From Methylibium sp. (GTDB lineage: Bacteria > Pseudomonadota > Gammaproteobacteria > Burkholderiales > Burkholderiaceae_C): DNA of 60,757 nucleotides. The notes under the pieces were generated by a model. The model ran no database searches. It was not told the DNA's origin and saw nothing but the letters and a program-made list of their open reading frames with translations. Each line of letters begins with the position of its first letter. Within the stretch, counting starts at the first letter, position 1. The stretch covers positions 1-60,757 of the forward strand of contig PNNH01000028.1 of the NCBI GenBank assembly GCA_013824165.1, written 5' to 3'. Below, one piece after another: positions 8,231-17,278 of this stretch. Made by a program: the position numbers and the translations under genes.

Positions 8231-8908
8231 ATGAATACCGCTGTTTCGCCCGATCCCCTGGCCCAGGACTTTGTTGCCTTCGCGGTCGACGCGGGCGTGC
8301 TGCGTTTCGGCGAGTTCAAGACCAAGGCCGGGCGGCTGTCACCGTATTTCTTCAACGCCGGCCTGTTCGACGACGGCGCCAAGCTCGGCCGCCTGGCGCA
8401 GTTCTACGCGCAGCGCCTGCTGGCCTCGGACCTGCAGTTCGACATGATCTTCGGCCCGGCCTACAAGGGCATCACGCTCGCCGCCGCGCTGTCGATCGAG
8501 CTGGCGCGCCTGGGCCACAACAAGCCCTTCGCCTACAACCGCAAGGAAGCCAAGGACCATGGCGAAGGCGGCACGCTGGTGGGCGCACCGGTGCGCGGCC
8601 GCGTGCTGATCATTGACGACGTGATCTCCGCCGGCACCTCGGTGCGCGAATCGATCGCCATGATCACCGCCGCCGGCGCCACGCCTTGCGGCGTGACGAT
8701 CGCACTGGACCGCCAGGAAAAGGCGGCCGAAGGCGGCGTCGACATGGCTTGGTCGGCGGTGCAGTACGTCACACAGCAACTGAGCCTGCCGGTTGTCTCG
8801 ATTGCCGGGCTGGCCGACTTGCTGCAGTATCTGCAAACCACCAGTAACCCCGCCGCCGCCAGCCATTCGGCCGCCGTGCAGGCCTATCGCGAACGCTACG
8901 GAGTGTGA
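8231..8908 (+). CDS. pyrE: Orotate phosphoribosyltransferase
   Basis: Transfers ribose-5-phosphate from PRPP to orotate, making OMP in de novo pyrimidine synthesis. The 225-residue protein has the orotate loop FKTKAGRLSPYFFNAG, the catalytic flexible loop YNRKEAKDHGEGG and the PRPP-binding motif VLIIDDVISAGTS. The ATG at 8231 matches the family start; an upstream in-frame ATG at 8195 lies inside the putative promoter. The stop overlaps the next gene's ATG (TGATG), so the two are translationally coupled. Confidence 0.96.
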   Translation: MNTAVSPDPLAQDFVAFAVDAGVLRFGEFKTKAGRLSPYFFNAGLFDDGAKLGRLAQFYAQRLLASDLQFDMIFGPAYKGITLAAALSIELARLGHNKPFAYNRKEAKDHGEGGTLVGAPVRGRVLIIDDVISAGTSVRESIAMITAAGATPCGVTIALDRQEKAAEGGVDMAWSAVQYVTQQLSLPVVSIAGLADLLQYLQTTSNPAAASHSAAVQAYRERYGV

Positions 8909-9573
8909 TGCGAGCTCAGATCTGCCGTCCCCTGGTCCAGGCCCTGTGCCTGGCCGCCGCGTCCAGCGCCAGCCTCCCGGCCTGGGCGGCCAGCGGCGGC
9001 ACGATCTTCACCTGCACCACGGCCGATGGTCGGCGCCTGACCTCAGACCGCCTGATCCACGAGTGCAATGAGCGCGAGCAGCGCATCCTGAACCCGGACG
9101 GCTCGCTGCGCGCCATCGTGCCGCCGGCCATGTCGCCCGAGGAGCGCACCGCTCATGAGGCGCGCCAGCGCAAGCTGGCGGCCGAGCGCGCGGCCCAGCA
9201 GGACGCGGTGCGGCGCGACCGCAATCTGATGATGCGCTTCCGTGACGAGCCCGCGCACCAGCTGGCGCGCGACGCCGCGCTGGACGACGTGAAGAAGTCG
9301 ATGCAGATCTCCGAGCGCCGCATCGAAGAGCTCGCCAAGGAACGCAAGCCCCTGCTCGACGAGGCCGAGTTCTACAAGGGCAAGGCGCTGCCGGCCAAGC
9401 TCAAGCAGCAGCTGGATGCCAACGACGCGGCCACCGAAGCGCAGCGCGTACTGATCGACAACCAGAAGGCCGAGCTGGTGCGCGTCAACAAGCTCTACGA
9501 CGTCGAGCTGGCCCGCCTGAAGCGCCTGTGGTCCGGCACCGCGCCGGGCACGCTGGACGGCCCGGTGAAATAA
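8908..9573 (+). CDS. Secreted coiled-coil protein with DUF4124-like N-terminus
   Basis: A 221-residue predicted periplasmic protein of unknown function. Residues 1-28 are a signal peptide (VQALCLAAASSASLPAWAA). The next segment, IFTCTTADGRRLTSDRLIHEC, looks like the small two-cysteine DUF4124-type module (Cys followed by a short beta hairpin). From about residue 75 the protein is charged and helical, with Glu/Arg/Lys-rich heptads suggesting a coiled coil. Its start overlaps the pyrE stop, so it is co-transcribed, although a functional link with pyrimidine synthesis is not evident. Confidence 0.8.
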   Translation: MRAQICRPLVQALCLAAASSASLPAWAASGGTIFTCTTADGRRLTSDRLIHECNEREQRILNPDGSLRAIVPPAMSPEERTAHEARQRKLAAERAAQQDAVRRDRNLMMRFRDEPAHQLARDAALDDVKKSMQISERRIEELAKERKPLLDEAEFYKGKALPAKLKQQLDANDAATEAQRVLIDNQKAELVRVNKLYDVELARLKRLWSGTAPGTLDGPVK

Positions 9574-9584
9574 ACAAGGACTGC

Positions 9585-9603
9585 GCGCAGCGCTCCGCTG
9601 CGC
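9585..9603. terminator. Hairpin between convergent genes
   Basis: Perfect 8-base arms GCGCAGCG and CGCTGCGC with a 3-base loop lie in the 42-base gap between two convergent genes. It lacks T-tracts on either side, so it would be a weak bidirectional terminator at best. Confidence 0.35.
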
Positions 9604-9615
9604 CTTGGCTCAGTC

Positions 9616-11382
9616 TCAGCGCATCTCCTGCCAACGGTAGTCGCGCTGCGGCGGATCGCACTGCAGCGGGCGCGGCTTGGCCGCATCGGCTGCATCCACA
9701 TCACACAGCTTGAGCCAGTCGGCACCCGCGCCGGTCGGGCGGAACTCGCGCAGGCGCTGCGCCACATGGCGCGCGCGGTCCACATCGCCGCTGGCCTGCA
9801 GCGACTGCGCCCAGCTCATCATCAGCCGCACATCGATCAGGTTGTGCGCGGTGCGCCGGGTGGCCGCCAGGGCCTCGGTGCCCGGGCCATAGCTGGTGGC
9901 CGCCGCATAGTCGGCCTGGGTCGAGAAGAACAGGCTGCGCTGACCGCGCTCGATGCGCTGCGTTAGCGGCTTGGCATTGGCGGGCGGCGAGTAAATCTCG
10001 ACCACGCGCAGATAGTCCCAGGCCGCGAACACGCTGCCCGCCGCGAGCAGCAGGCCGGCCGCACGCCACAGCGGCGCCGACGGGGCCTGTCCGACGCGCC
10101 GCGATGCTGCACCCGCCTGGGCCTGCGGCGCCAACCCCAGGCCCAGCGCAAAGGCGGTGGGCAACAGGAAATAGGCATACCAGAGCGGGTACTCCAGCAG
10201 GCTGTGCAGGCCGATCGTCAGCACCAGCATGAAGGCGCTGCGCAGCAGCACGGCCGGCTCGCCCTGCGCCCGCATGCTGGCACGCCAGACCCGCCACAGC
10301 GACCAGGCCAGCAGGACCAGCACCAGCAGGCCGAGCGGCCAGCCCAGCTCGACCAGCAGCTGCATCGGCAGGTTGTGGCTGTGATCGAAGAAGGCGATCG
10401 GCCGGTCGGGGAAGGGCGTCATCGTCCAGGCGAGGTTGAACTCGCCCCAGCCCACGCCCGTCCAGGGATGCGCCATCAGCAACGCCCAGCTGTTGCGCAG
10501 GATGGCCAGGCGGGACGGCGAGCCGGCGCCTTCGGACAAGCGCGACTCGGCGCCGAAGGCATGTGCGCCCAGATGCGCCCAGGCCCACATCAGGCCCCAG
10601 GCGGCGGCCAGCATCAGCGGCGTGGCCAGCAGTGCCAGGCGCGCCGCGCGCGACAGCTTGCGGTCCAGCGCCCCCCAGGCCGCCAGCACCAGCACGCCCA
10701 GCATGCCGGTGCGCGAGGCGCTCAGGATGATGGTGAACACAAAGACGAACAACAAGGCCGGCAGCGCCACCCGGCTGCCGCCCAGGCGCGCCAGCCGGCC
10801 GGACTCGGCCAGCCACAGCGCGGCCACGCAGGCCCACATCATCAGGCTGGACAGGTGGTTGGGCTGGCGCAGATTGCCCACCGCGCGGCCAACGATGCCG
10901 GAGCGCGCGATCAGCGTGCCATCCGCCAGCGTCGGGAAGAAAACCTGGATCAGGCTGATCGCCACGCTGGCCAAGCCAGCGGCCAGCAAGGCCCAGCAGA
11001 AAGCCGCCCACCAGGGCAGCGCATCCGCGGGCCGCAGCCGGCTGGCGGCGGACAGCACCCAGCAGGCCGCGGCCAGCAGCGCGGCACTGCACAGCGCCAG
11101 CGACAGCGGCAGGCCGGTCCACAGCGGTGAGGCCAACGCCGCGGCGAGCAAGAGCAGCGTGGCCAGCTGGGCCGCGCCGGCGCCACCGCCCTGGCCGCTC
11201 TGTGCTGTGCCAATCGGCATCAGCATCAGCACTACGCCCCAGCCGGCCAGCGCGGCCAACTGGTTGAACAGCGTGGCATTGGGGGTGAGGTTGAAGGCGA
11301 TCAGCGGCGCCAGCGTGCAGGCGGCCAGCATGGCCGCAAGCGCCGCGCGGGTGCCGGCGGAATGAGAGGGCGTGATGCGCAT
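9616..11382 (-). CDS. O-antigen ligase-like protein, PglL/Wzy_C family
   Basis: A 588-residue polytopic inner-membrane protein with about 12 membrane segments. The periplasmic motif FFDHSHNLPMQLLVELGWP is the signature of the O-antigen ligase/PglL superfamily, and the long C-terminal soluble part (DYLRVVEIYSPP, then arginine-rich helices) is typical of PglL O-oligosaccharyltransferases, which transfer lipid-linked glycans to pilin serines. WaaL or Wzy activity is an alternative. No pilin gene is adjacent, so the acceptor is unknown. It lies downstream of the LytTR operon in the same direction, with 223 bases between, and probably has its own promoter. Confidence 0.85.
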   Translation of the reverse strand: MRITPSHSAGTRAALAAMLAACTLAPLIAFNLTPNATLFNQLAALAGWGVVLMLMPIGTAQSGQGGGAGAAQLATLLLLAAALASPLWTGLPLSLALCSAALLAAACWVLSAASRLRPADALPWWAAFCWALLAAGLASVAISLIQVFFPTLADGTLIARSGIVGRAVGNLRQPNHLSSLMMWACVAALWLAESGRLARLGGSRVALPALLFVFVFTIILSASRTGMLGVLVLAAWGALDRKLSRAARLALLATPLMLAAAWGLMWAWAHLGAHAFGAESRLSEGAGSPSRLAILRNSWALLMAHPWTGVGWGEFNLAWTMTPFPDRPIAFFDHSHNLPMQLLVELGWPLGLLVLVLLAWSLWRVWRASMRAQGEPAVLLRSAFMLVLTIGLHSLLEYPLWYAYFLLPTAFALGLGLAPQAQAGAASRRVGQAPSAPLWRAAGLLLAAGSVFAAWDYLRVVEIYSPPANAKPLTQRIERGQRSLFFSTQADYAAATSYGPGTEALAATRRTAHNLIDVRLMMSWAQSLQASGDVDRARHVAQRLREFRPTGAGADWLKLCDVDAADAAKPRPLQCDPPQRDYRWQEMR

Positions 11383-11605
11383 GGGGCCGCATCATCACAT
11401 GAGCCGGCAATACTGCCAGCCCGATGCAGCGACAGCAGGCCGCCCAAGCACGGCGCCGGCGTGCGCGAGCCATAACGGACAGTCAGATCGCGGTCAACGG
11501 GCGCCGCTGTTCCACACATGGTTGAAAGCGGCGCGCCGCGACAAGCTGATCGGCGTGCTGGCTGATCGCCGCATCCGGCCACAGCCGTCGAGTTCAAAAA
11601 GCGCC

Positions 11606-12370
11606 CTACATCTGCTTGAACAAATGGGCGTAGCTCTCGGCCACCTGCAGGATGTCTTTGTGCGCCTTGAGCTGGACCTGCAGGCGGCCGCGAAAGTCGC
11701 GGCTGACGCCAGCCACCGCCCCCACATTCACCAGGGTGCTGCGGTGGATCTGCCAGAACTGCTGCGGGTCCAGTTCCTCGACCAACTCCTTCAGGGGCTT
11801 GCGGATCAGAGCCTCGGAGTCGCGTAGCGCCAGGCGGGTGTATTTACTGTCGGACTGAAAGTAAAGCACCTCGTCCACCGTGATCAGGCGCAGGGTCTGG
11901 CCTACCGAGGCATTGATCCAGCGCAGCGGCGCCCGAGCCGCAGGCTGGGCCGGCGCAGCCAGTTGCTGCAGCACCTGATCAAGCCCGGCTTGCGGACTGG
12001 CCAAGCGCTGCTTGAGGCGGCCGATGGCGGTGAACAGGCGGCCGGGGTCCAGAGGCTTGAGCAGGTAGTCCACCGCGCCCTGGTCGAAGGCGTCCACCGC
12101 GTACTGGTCATAGGCGGTGACGAAGACCACATGGCTGCGCCCAGCGACCCGGCGGGCCACATCCAGGCCGCTGGCGCCGGGCATCTGGATGTCCAGGAAC
12201 AGCACGTCCGGCGCATGCAAATCCAGCTGACGCAAGGCCTCGATGCCATCACTGGCCTCGCCCACGATGCTCAGCTCAGGCCAGAGCTGGCCCAGGCGTT
12301 CGATCAGTTCTTGGCGCAGCGTGTCTTCGTCTTCGGCGACCACGGCGGTCGGGGCAGTCAGCGGTTTCAT
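11606..12370 (-). CDS. LytTR-family response regulator
   Basis: A 254-residue DNA-binding response regulator. The N-terminal receiver domain (about 8-125) has the acidic pair at Glu13/Asp14, the phospho-acceptor Asp60 in DVLFLDIQMPG, Thr85 and Lys105. The C-terminal LytTR domain (about 150-250) carries FQSDSKYTRL and QIHRSTLVNV, binding DNA through beta strands. It is the last gene of a three-gene operon; its ATG overlaps the preceding kinase-like gene by 4 bases. Family members such as AlgR and LytR control surface polysaccharide, pili or autolysis; the PglL-like gene just downstream is a possible target (inference). Confidence 0.93.
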   Translation of the reverse strand: MKPLTAPTAVVAEDEDTLRQELIERLGQLWPELSIVGEASDGIEALRQLDLHAPDVLFLDIQMPGASGLDVARRVAGRSHVVFVTAYDQYAVDAFDQGAVDYLLKPLDPGRLFTAIGRLKQRLASPQAGLDQVLQQLAAPAQPAARAPLRWINASVGQTLRLITVDEVLYFQSDSKYTRLALRDSEALIRKPLKELVEELDPQQFWQIHRSTLVNVGAVAGVSRDFRGRLQVQLKAHKDILQVAESYAHLFKQM

Positions 12371-13494
12371 GGTTCCAGTTCCAGGGTGAATACGGTGTGC
12401 TCGGCTTCGCTGTGACAGCGCAACTCAGCCGGGCCTGCACTGCTGGCGCGCAGGCGGGCTGCCACTTCGCGCAAGCTCTCATCGTCGCCGCACAAGCCGG
12501 GCAGGCTCAGGCGCAGCTCCAGGCGCAAGCCCTGCTCGCCAGGGCCCCAGACGCTGGCCTTGAGCTGGCAATGGCTGGGCAGGCGCTGCTGTTCTTGCCA
12601 GGCCAGCCGCAGGGCTCGCTGCAGCAGGGGCAAGAGCAGCATGGGCGGCAAGGCCCGGTCGTTCAGTGCGGCGGGCCAGTCGCTGCTGAAGTGGAGGGCG
12701 CAGCCCCGCAGCCCGGCCATCACGGCCAGGTAGCTGTCCAGCAGCTCGGCTTCGCTACCCAGCCTAGTACCGCTGTCACGCAGGCGTGGCAGCGCCACAC
12801 GCAGGTGGCGGATCAGCCGCTCCATCTGGACGGCAGCCCGGGGCTCGGCGCGTTCATAAGCTTGCTCGATATGAACCAGCGTGTCGAACAGCAGCTCCGG
12901 CTCGACCTGGGCCTGCAAGGCGGCCAGGCGGTTGGCCAGGATCTGGCGAGCCATGGAGCTTTGCTGCTGCAGGACTTGCTGCAATTGCCGGCGCGCCAGC
13001 ACCTGGCGCTGACGCATCTCGTCCAGCGCGGCCAGCAAGGCGCAAGGAATCAGGGCCGTCAAACCCAGTCCAAGCAGCGCTGTCCAGTGCGATGAAGAGG
13101 CATCGGCCTTGCCTTTGGGCAGCCCAAGCAGCTGGTTGTAGCTAGGCCAGGCCAACCATCGCTCGGCCGCCTGAATCAGCAGGGCGCCCAGCAGCGCGCT
13201 CAGCAGGGTGGCTACCGTCAGCCGCCACAGCCGCCTGGGATGAGCGATGTCACTGCGCGCCACAGGCAGCCACACCAGGAGCATGCAGGCGATCACAAGC
13301 TGAGGCTCCAGCAGGTACCTGCCAAGGTATTGCGCCAACAACCAGGGGTCCGCATCGCTCAGATAGACCGAGTTGCTGAGCTCGATCAGGCTGGAAATCA
13401 GCCCCAACACCGTATAGCCGAGCCACTCGCGCCAGCCCAGCGAACGCCAGGCTTGCAGTGCCTGCACAGCGCAGGCGTGAAGCGCCTGGCTCAT
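12367..13494 (-). CDS. LytS-type sensor kinase homologue lacking catalytic residues (pseudokinase)
   Basis: A 375-residue membrane protein with about four N-terminal membrane segments (20-160), a coiled-coil linker and a His_kinase (LytS/AlgZ) domain. In the phospho-acceptor motif normally written PHFLFN it reads PELLFD, with Glu200 replacing His. The ATP-binding N-box, NAIKHG in active relatives, is LLQRALRLAW, and no DNGxG or GVGL glycine boxes are present. It overlaps the active kinase upstream (4 bases) and the regulator downstream (4 bases), so all three are made together. It is probably a heterodimer partner or sensory subunit of the active kinase (inference). Confidence 0.88.
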   Translation of the reverse strand: MSQALHACAVQALQAWRSLGWREWLGYTVLGLISSLIELSNSVYLSDADPWLLAQYLGRYLLEPQLVIACMLLVWLPVARSDIAHPRRLWRLTVATLLSALLGALLIQAAERWLAWPSYNQLLGLPKGKADASSSHWTALLGLGLTALIPCALLAALDEMRQRQVLARRQLQQVLQQQSSMARQILANRLAALQAQVEPELLFDTLVHIEQAYERAEPRAAVQMERLIRHLRVALPRLRDSGTRLGSEAELLDSYLAVMAGLRGCALHFSSDWPAALNDRALPPMLLLPLLQRALRLAWQEQQRLPSHCQLKASVWGPGEQGLRLELRLSLPGLCGDDESLREVAARLRASSAGPAELRCHSEAEHTVFTLELEP

Positions 13495-14660
13495 GCGCGG
13501 CCTTCTGAGTGGCCCAGGGTTGAGCTGGACGGGGCCGGCGCGTGCGACGACGTGAGCAAGGGCAGGCGCAGGCGCGCCCGCACACCGCGCGGCTCGGCCG
13601 CTTCCAGCTCGAGCGCCGCCTGGCTGCCAAACATGGCCTCAAGCCGGGCGCGGATGTTGGCCAGGCCGACCCCCGAGCCACCGCTGCCGCTGAAACCCTG
13701 TCCGTTGTCTTGCACTTCCACACACAGGCTCATCCCCTGCGCAACGGCACTGATGCGAATGCAGCCGCCATCGGGCAAGGGGGATATCCCATGCTTGATG
13801 GCGTTCTCCACCAGCGTGGACAGCACCAGTGTGGGCAGGCTGGCGCCGCGAAGTTCGTCTGCGACAGCGACGTCGAAACGCAGGCGCTCGCCCATGCGCA
13901 TCTGCAGGATGGCCAGGTAGTTGCTGATCAGATCGAGCTCCTGGCCCAAGGTCGACTCGCTGCGCCGCATGCCGGGCAGGGCGGCGCGCAGGTAGGCGAT
14001 GAGACTGCGCAGCATGTCGCGGCCACGCTCAGGCGTGGTCTCATACAGGCGCTTCACATGGGCCAGGGTGTTGAACAGGAAGTGCGGCTCGATCTGGGCA
14101 TGCAAGGCGCTCAGCTGGGCTTCCATCTGCTGGCCCTGCAGCCGCACCTGCTGGCGGGCGCTCTCAGCCAGCTCCTGGCGCAACTCGTGCTCCTTGCGCG
14201 CCGCCAGCAGCAGGGCGTAGGCCAAGCCGCCGAACAGCATCCAGAGAACGGTGGTCGAAAAAACCCAGGTCCACTTCAGCTGCACCTCGGGGTTGTCCAG
14301 TCGTCCCACGAAGTTTCGGGCCAGCGTCGATGCAAAAGCAGCCGCGCCCAAGGCCAGGCCGCGCCACAGCAGAGCCGGCCCCGGGCGCGGCCGGTGCAGC
14401 CAGGCCTCCACAAGGGAGACCGCCAACAGCAGCGAGAGGCCGGTGATCAGGTTCTGGCGGGTGAAGCGCAGCAGAGTCAGCAGCCAATCCTGCCCCGGAT
14501 CGCCTGGCCGATACCAGCCCAGCACGCGTGACAAGGCGACCAACAGGCAAAAACAGAACACGGCGGCTATCAGTCGTAGATTGAATATCTGCAAGAAAAC
14601 CTGGCTGCCGCTGTGCGAGCGCGGCGCCGGATCAGTGTGCGAAGAATGCATGCGCGGCAT
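13491..14660 (-). CDS. LytS/AlgZ-type sensor histidine kinase
   Basis: A membrane histidine kinase and first gene of the LytTR operon. With the ATG at 14660 it has 389 residues: about four membrane segments (25-155), a coiled coil (155-185) and a His_kinase domain with the phospho-acceptor His193 in IEPHFLFNTL, the N-box VENAIKHG (Asn286), DNGQGF (318-323) and GVGLANIRARL. All catalytic boxes are intact. A TTG at 14672 or an ATG at 14651 are alternative starts; none has an obvious Shine-Dalgarno site. The cognate regulator is the LytTR protein two genes on. Confidence 0.92.
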   Translation of the reverse strand: MPRMHSSHTDPAPRSHSGSQVFLQIFNLRLIAAVFCFCLLVALSRVLGWYRPGDPGQDWLLTLLRFTRQNLITGLSLLLAVSLVEAWLHRPRPGPALLWRGLALGAAAFASTLARNFVGRLDNPEVQLKWTWVFSTTVLWMLFGGLAYALLLAARKEHELRQELAESARQQVRLQGQQMEAQLSALHAQIEPHFLFNTLAHVKRLYETTPERGRDMLRSLIAYLRAALPGMRRSESTLGQELDLISNYLAILQMRMGERLRFDVAVADELRGASLPTLVLSTLVENAIKHGISPLPDGGCIRISAVAQGMSLCVEVQDNGQGFSGSGGSGVGLANIRARLEAMFGSQAALELEAAEPRGVRARLRLPLLTSSHAPAPSSSTLGHSEGRA

Positions 14661-14836
14661 TCTCGAGGGCAACTGAAAGGCGGGTGCCGGAATGCGACGA
14701 AAGTCGGCCTGGGCGGATCAACAGCCCGGCGCTTGGGGCCGGACTCCCGGGGAATCAGGCTGCGAGGCCTGTGCCGGTAGGGGCGCAAGGCATGCGCTCA
14801 AGCACCGCGGCCGGTTCGGTGCAGCTCAGGTTCACT

Positions 14837-15796
14837 CTACAGCGCGCTGCGCCTGAAGTCGCTCGGCGGCATACCGAGGTGGGCGCGGAAGACGCGGCTG
14901 AAATGCGCCATGTTCGAGAAGCCCAGGCCGAAGGCGATGTCGGTGATCGAGCGGTGATCCTGGCTGCGATCGGCCAGCAAGGCGCGGCAGGCTTCGAGAC
15001 GGCGGCGCAGGATGTAGCCAGCCACGCCGTCGGCCTCCTCGGCAAAGGCGTTGTATAGCTGGCGGCGGCTGCAGTTCAGTGCCTGCGCCAGACTGTCCAC
15101 CGTCAGCGCCGGGTCGCCCAGACGCTGGCCCACCTGCTGCTTGATGCGTTCGCGCAGCGCCTCGCGCTGGCTCTGCGCGGTGGCCACGCCGGCCAGATCC
15201 AGCATCGCCAGGTGCACGAACTGCGTGATCGCATCGCCCACCGCGCGTGCGGCCGGCTCGTTCATCGTCGGCAGCTCGCGGTAGGCGCTGCGCATGGTCT
15301 CCAGCGCCAGCCGCGCCACGCCGCCGCTGCCGCCCAGGCGACGCGCCATCAGTGGGTCGAGCGCCAGGCCGCGCTCGGCCAGGCTGGACTTGGGCAGCAT
15401 CACGATCAGGTGCTCCACCCGCACCGGGTTGGCCACCGCGTAGGCATCGGTGGTGTCGTAGACGCTCCACTGGTCGGGCGTGACCCAGGCCTGGCGACCT
15501 TTCTGCTCGACGCCAGCGCAGCCCACATAGGGCGCGACGATCTTCAGATAGCCCGCATCGCCGCTGCTGCCGCGCGCCAGGCCGGCCGAGCGGGTGACGC
15601 GATGGCGGTTGGCCTCCAGCCGGGTCAGCAGCACCTCGCCGGCCTGCACGCTGCACATGCGACCATCGAATTCGCGATCGCCATAGTTATCGTTGTGCAG
15701 GCCCAGGAACAGGCGCCCGATCCAGTCCGACCAGAAGCCGCCGCGCTCGGCGGGCGCGACCTGCTCGGTGTCCATCTGCCGGATGCTGATGCCCAT
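14837..15796 (-). CDS. AraC-family regulator, FeaR-like
   Basis: A 319-residue transcription activator. Residues about 20-200 resemble the AraC_binding_2 sensor domain of FeaR-type regulators (SDWIGRLFLGL, QWSVYDTTDAYAV), and the C-terminal 100 residues hold two helix-turn-helix motifs: VDSLAQALNCSRRQLYNAF and DIAFGLGFSNMAHFSRVFR. The start MGISIRQMD at 15796 fits the family; longer readings add low-complexity sequence. It diverges from the binding-protein/ABC/aldehyde-dehydrogenase operon across a 260-base gap and most likely activates it. FeaR itself controls aromatic amine and phenylacetaldehyde oxidation, which matches the dehydrogenase in that operon. Confidence 0.9.
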   Translation of the reverse strand: MGISIRQMDTEQVAPAERGGFWSDWIGRLFLGLHNDNYGDREFDGRMCSVQAGEVLLTRLEANRHRVTRSAGLARGSSGDAGYLKIVAPYVGCAGVEQKGRQAWVTPDQWSVYDTTDAYAVANPVRVEHLIVMLPKSSLAERGLALDPLMARRLGGSGGVARLALETMRSAYRELPTMNEPAARAVGDAITQFVHLAMLDLAGVATAQSQREALRERIKQQVGQRLGDPALTVDSLAQALNCSRRQLYNAFAEEADGVAGYILRRRLEACRALLADRSQDHRSITDIAFGLGFSNMAHFSRVFRAHLGMPPSDFRRSAL

Positions 15797-16056
15797 GCTT
15801 GTCTCCAGTGGCTGCTTGTCTTTGTCTTGGCCGCGTTTTTCGTGCCGGCTGAAGGCGCGAGCGTATGCCGCCGGCCCGCGCGGCTCAAGCGCGCCTGCAC
15901 CAAAGCAGGGAAAGCCCCGATGCGCGCTGCACAGATCGGCAAGCGCGCGTGCACGCCGGGTCAAGCGGCGCCGCGCGGCGCGCCGAACAATGCGCTCGAC
16001 CGGCGGCAACAGCCGGCCGTGGCCCCGTGCCCAGACATACACAGGAGACAAACCCC

Positions 16057-17271
16057 ATGAGCCGCAAAACCGCAGAAGCCGTCGGCCTGAAGCGCCGCAC
16101 CCTCGTCCAGGCCGCCGCCGTCGCGCCGGCCGCGCTCGCCTTCCCCTCCCTCGTGCGCGCCCAGGCGTCGCCGGTGCGCATCGGCTACACGATGGCCCGC
16201 ACAGGCCCCTGGACCACCGGCGCCCAGGTCAGCCAGGAGCCCAACTACCTGCTGTGGGCCGAGCAACAAAATGCCGCCGGCGGCCTCAACGTCAAAGGCC
16301 AGCGCCGCCTGATCGAGCTGGTCTCGTCCGACGACCGCAGTGATATCGAGACCTGCGTGCGCAGCTACGAGAAGCTGATGGGTAGCGACAAGGTCGACCT
16401 GATCCTGGCGCCCTGGGGTAGCAATGCCAACTTCGCCGTTGCGCCGCTGGCCACCCGTTTCGGTTACCCGCTGCTGGGCCCGACCGCGCTGAGCCGGCGC
16501 CTGATCGAGATGAAGCTGCCCTACTTCTTCTCACTGCTGCAGCAGCCGGCGCCGATGATGAATGCGCTGGTCGACATGCTGAAGGCCAATGGCGTGCGCA
16601 GCGTCGCCACCATCTATGTGGACGACCTTTTCGGCCTGGAGAACTACGCCGCGCTGAAGGTGGCGCTGCAGGGCAGCGGCATCAGCCTGGTGGAGGACAA
16701 GAGCTACCCGCTGGGAGTCAAGGACCTGAGCCCGGTGCTGCGCTCGATGAAGGACAAGAACCCCGACGCCTTCATCGGCCTGACCTACCCGCCCGACACC
16801 ATCCTGGCCAGCCGCCAGGCCAAGGAGATCGGCTTCAACCCGAAGTTCTTCTACGCCTCGGTGGGCACTGCCTTCCAGCTCTATCGCAATGTGATGGGCG
16901 CCAGCGCCGAGGGCGTGCTGGGCATGGGCTCGTGGAACAGCAAGACCAGCCCAGGCGCCAAGGCGTACTTCGACGCGCATGTGAAGAAGTTCGGCGCGCA
17001 GAAGGAACCTGACCGCTGGGCCAGCGGCGCCACTTGGGCGGGGCTGGAAATCCTGACCGCCGCGGTGGCCAAGGTCGGCCTGGACCGCAAGGCTCTGCGC
17101 GACTACATCGCCAAGACCGAGCACGACACCATCCTCGGCAAGATTCGCTTCGCCGGCAGCGAGAACACCGGCACGCCCGGCACCGTGGGCCAGTGGCAGA
17201 AGGGCGAGTTCGAGGTGGTCTGGCCCAAGTCCAACGCCACCGCCGCGCTGATCGCCAAACCGAACTGGTGA
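16057..17271 (+). CDS. Branched-chain-amino-acid-type ABC transporter substrate-binding protein
   Basis: A 404-residue periplasmic binding protein of the LivJ/K type. The N-terminus has a twin-arginine-like signal (GLKRRTLVQAAAV, cleavage after LVRAQA), followed by the Peripla_BP_6 fold beginning VRIGYTMARTGPW. The Shine-Dalgarno AGGAGA sits 10 bases before the ATG at 16057. It is the first gene of an operon with two permeases and two ATPases, and the divergent FeaR-like regulator and downstream aldehyde dehydrogenase suggest an aromatic acid or aldehyde-related ligand rather than an amino acid (inference). Confidence 0.93.
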   Translation: MSRKTAEAVGLKRRTLVQAAAVAPAALAFPSLVRAQASPVRIGYTMARTGPWTTGAQVSQEPNYLLWAEQQNAAGGLNVKGQRRLIELVSSDDRSDIETCVRSYEKLMGSDKVDLILAPWGSNANFAVAPLATRFGYPLLGPTALSRRLIEMKLPYFFSLLQQPAPMMNALVDMLKANGVRSVATIYVDDLFGLENYAALKVALQGSGISLVEDKSYPLGVKDLSPVLRSMKDKNPDAFIGLTYPPDTILASRQAKEIGFNPKFFYASVGTAFQLYRNVMGASAEGVLGMGSWNSKTSPGAKAYFDAHVKKFGAQKEPDRWASGATWAGLEILTAAVAKVGLDRKALRDYIAKTEHDTILGKIRFAGSENTGTPGTVGQWQKGEFEVVWPKSNATAALIAKPNW

Positions 17272-17278
17272 GCCGCAC

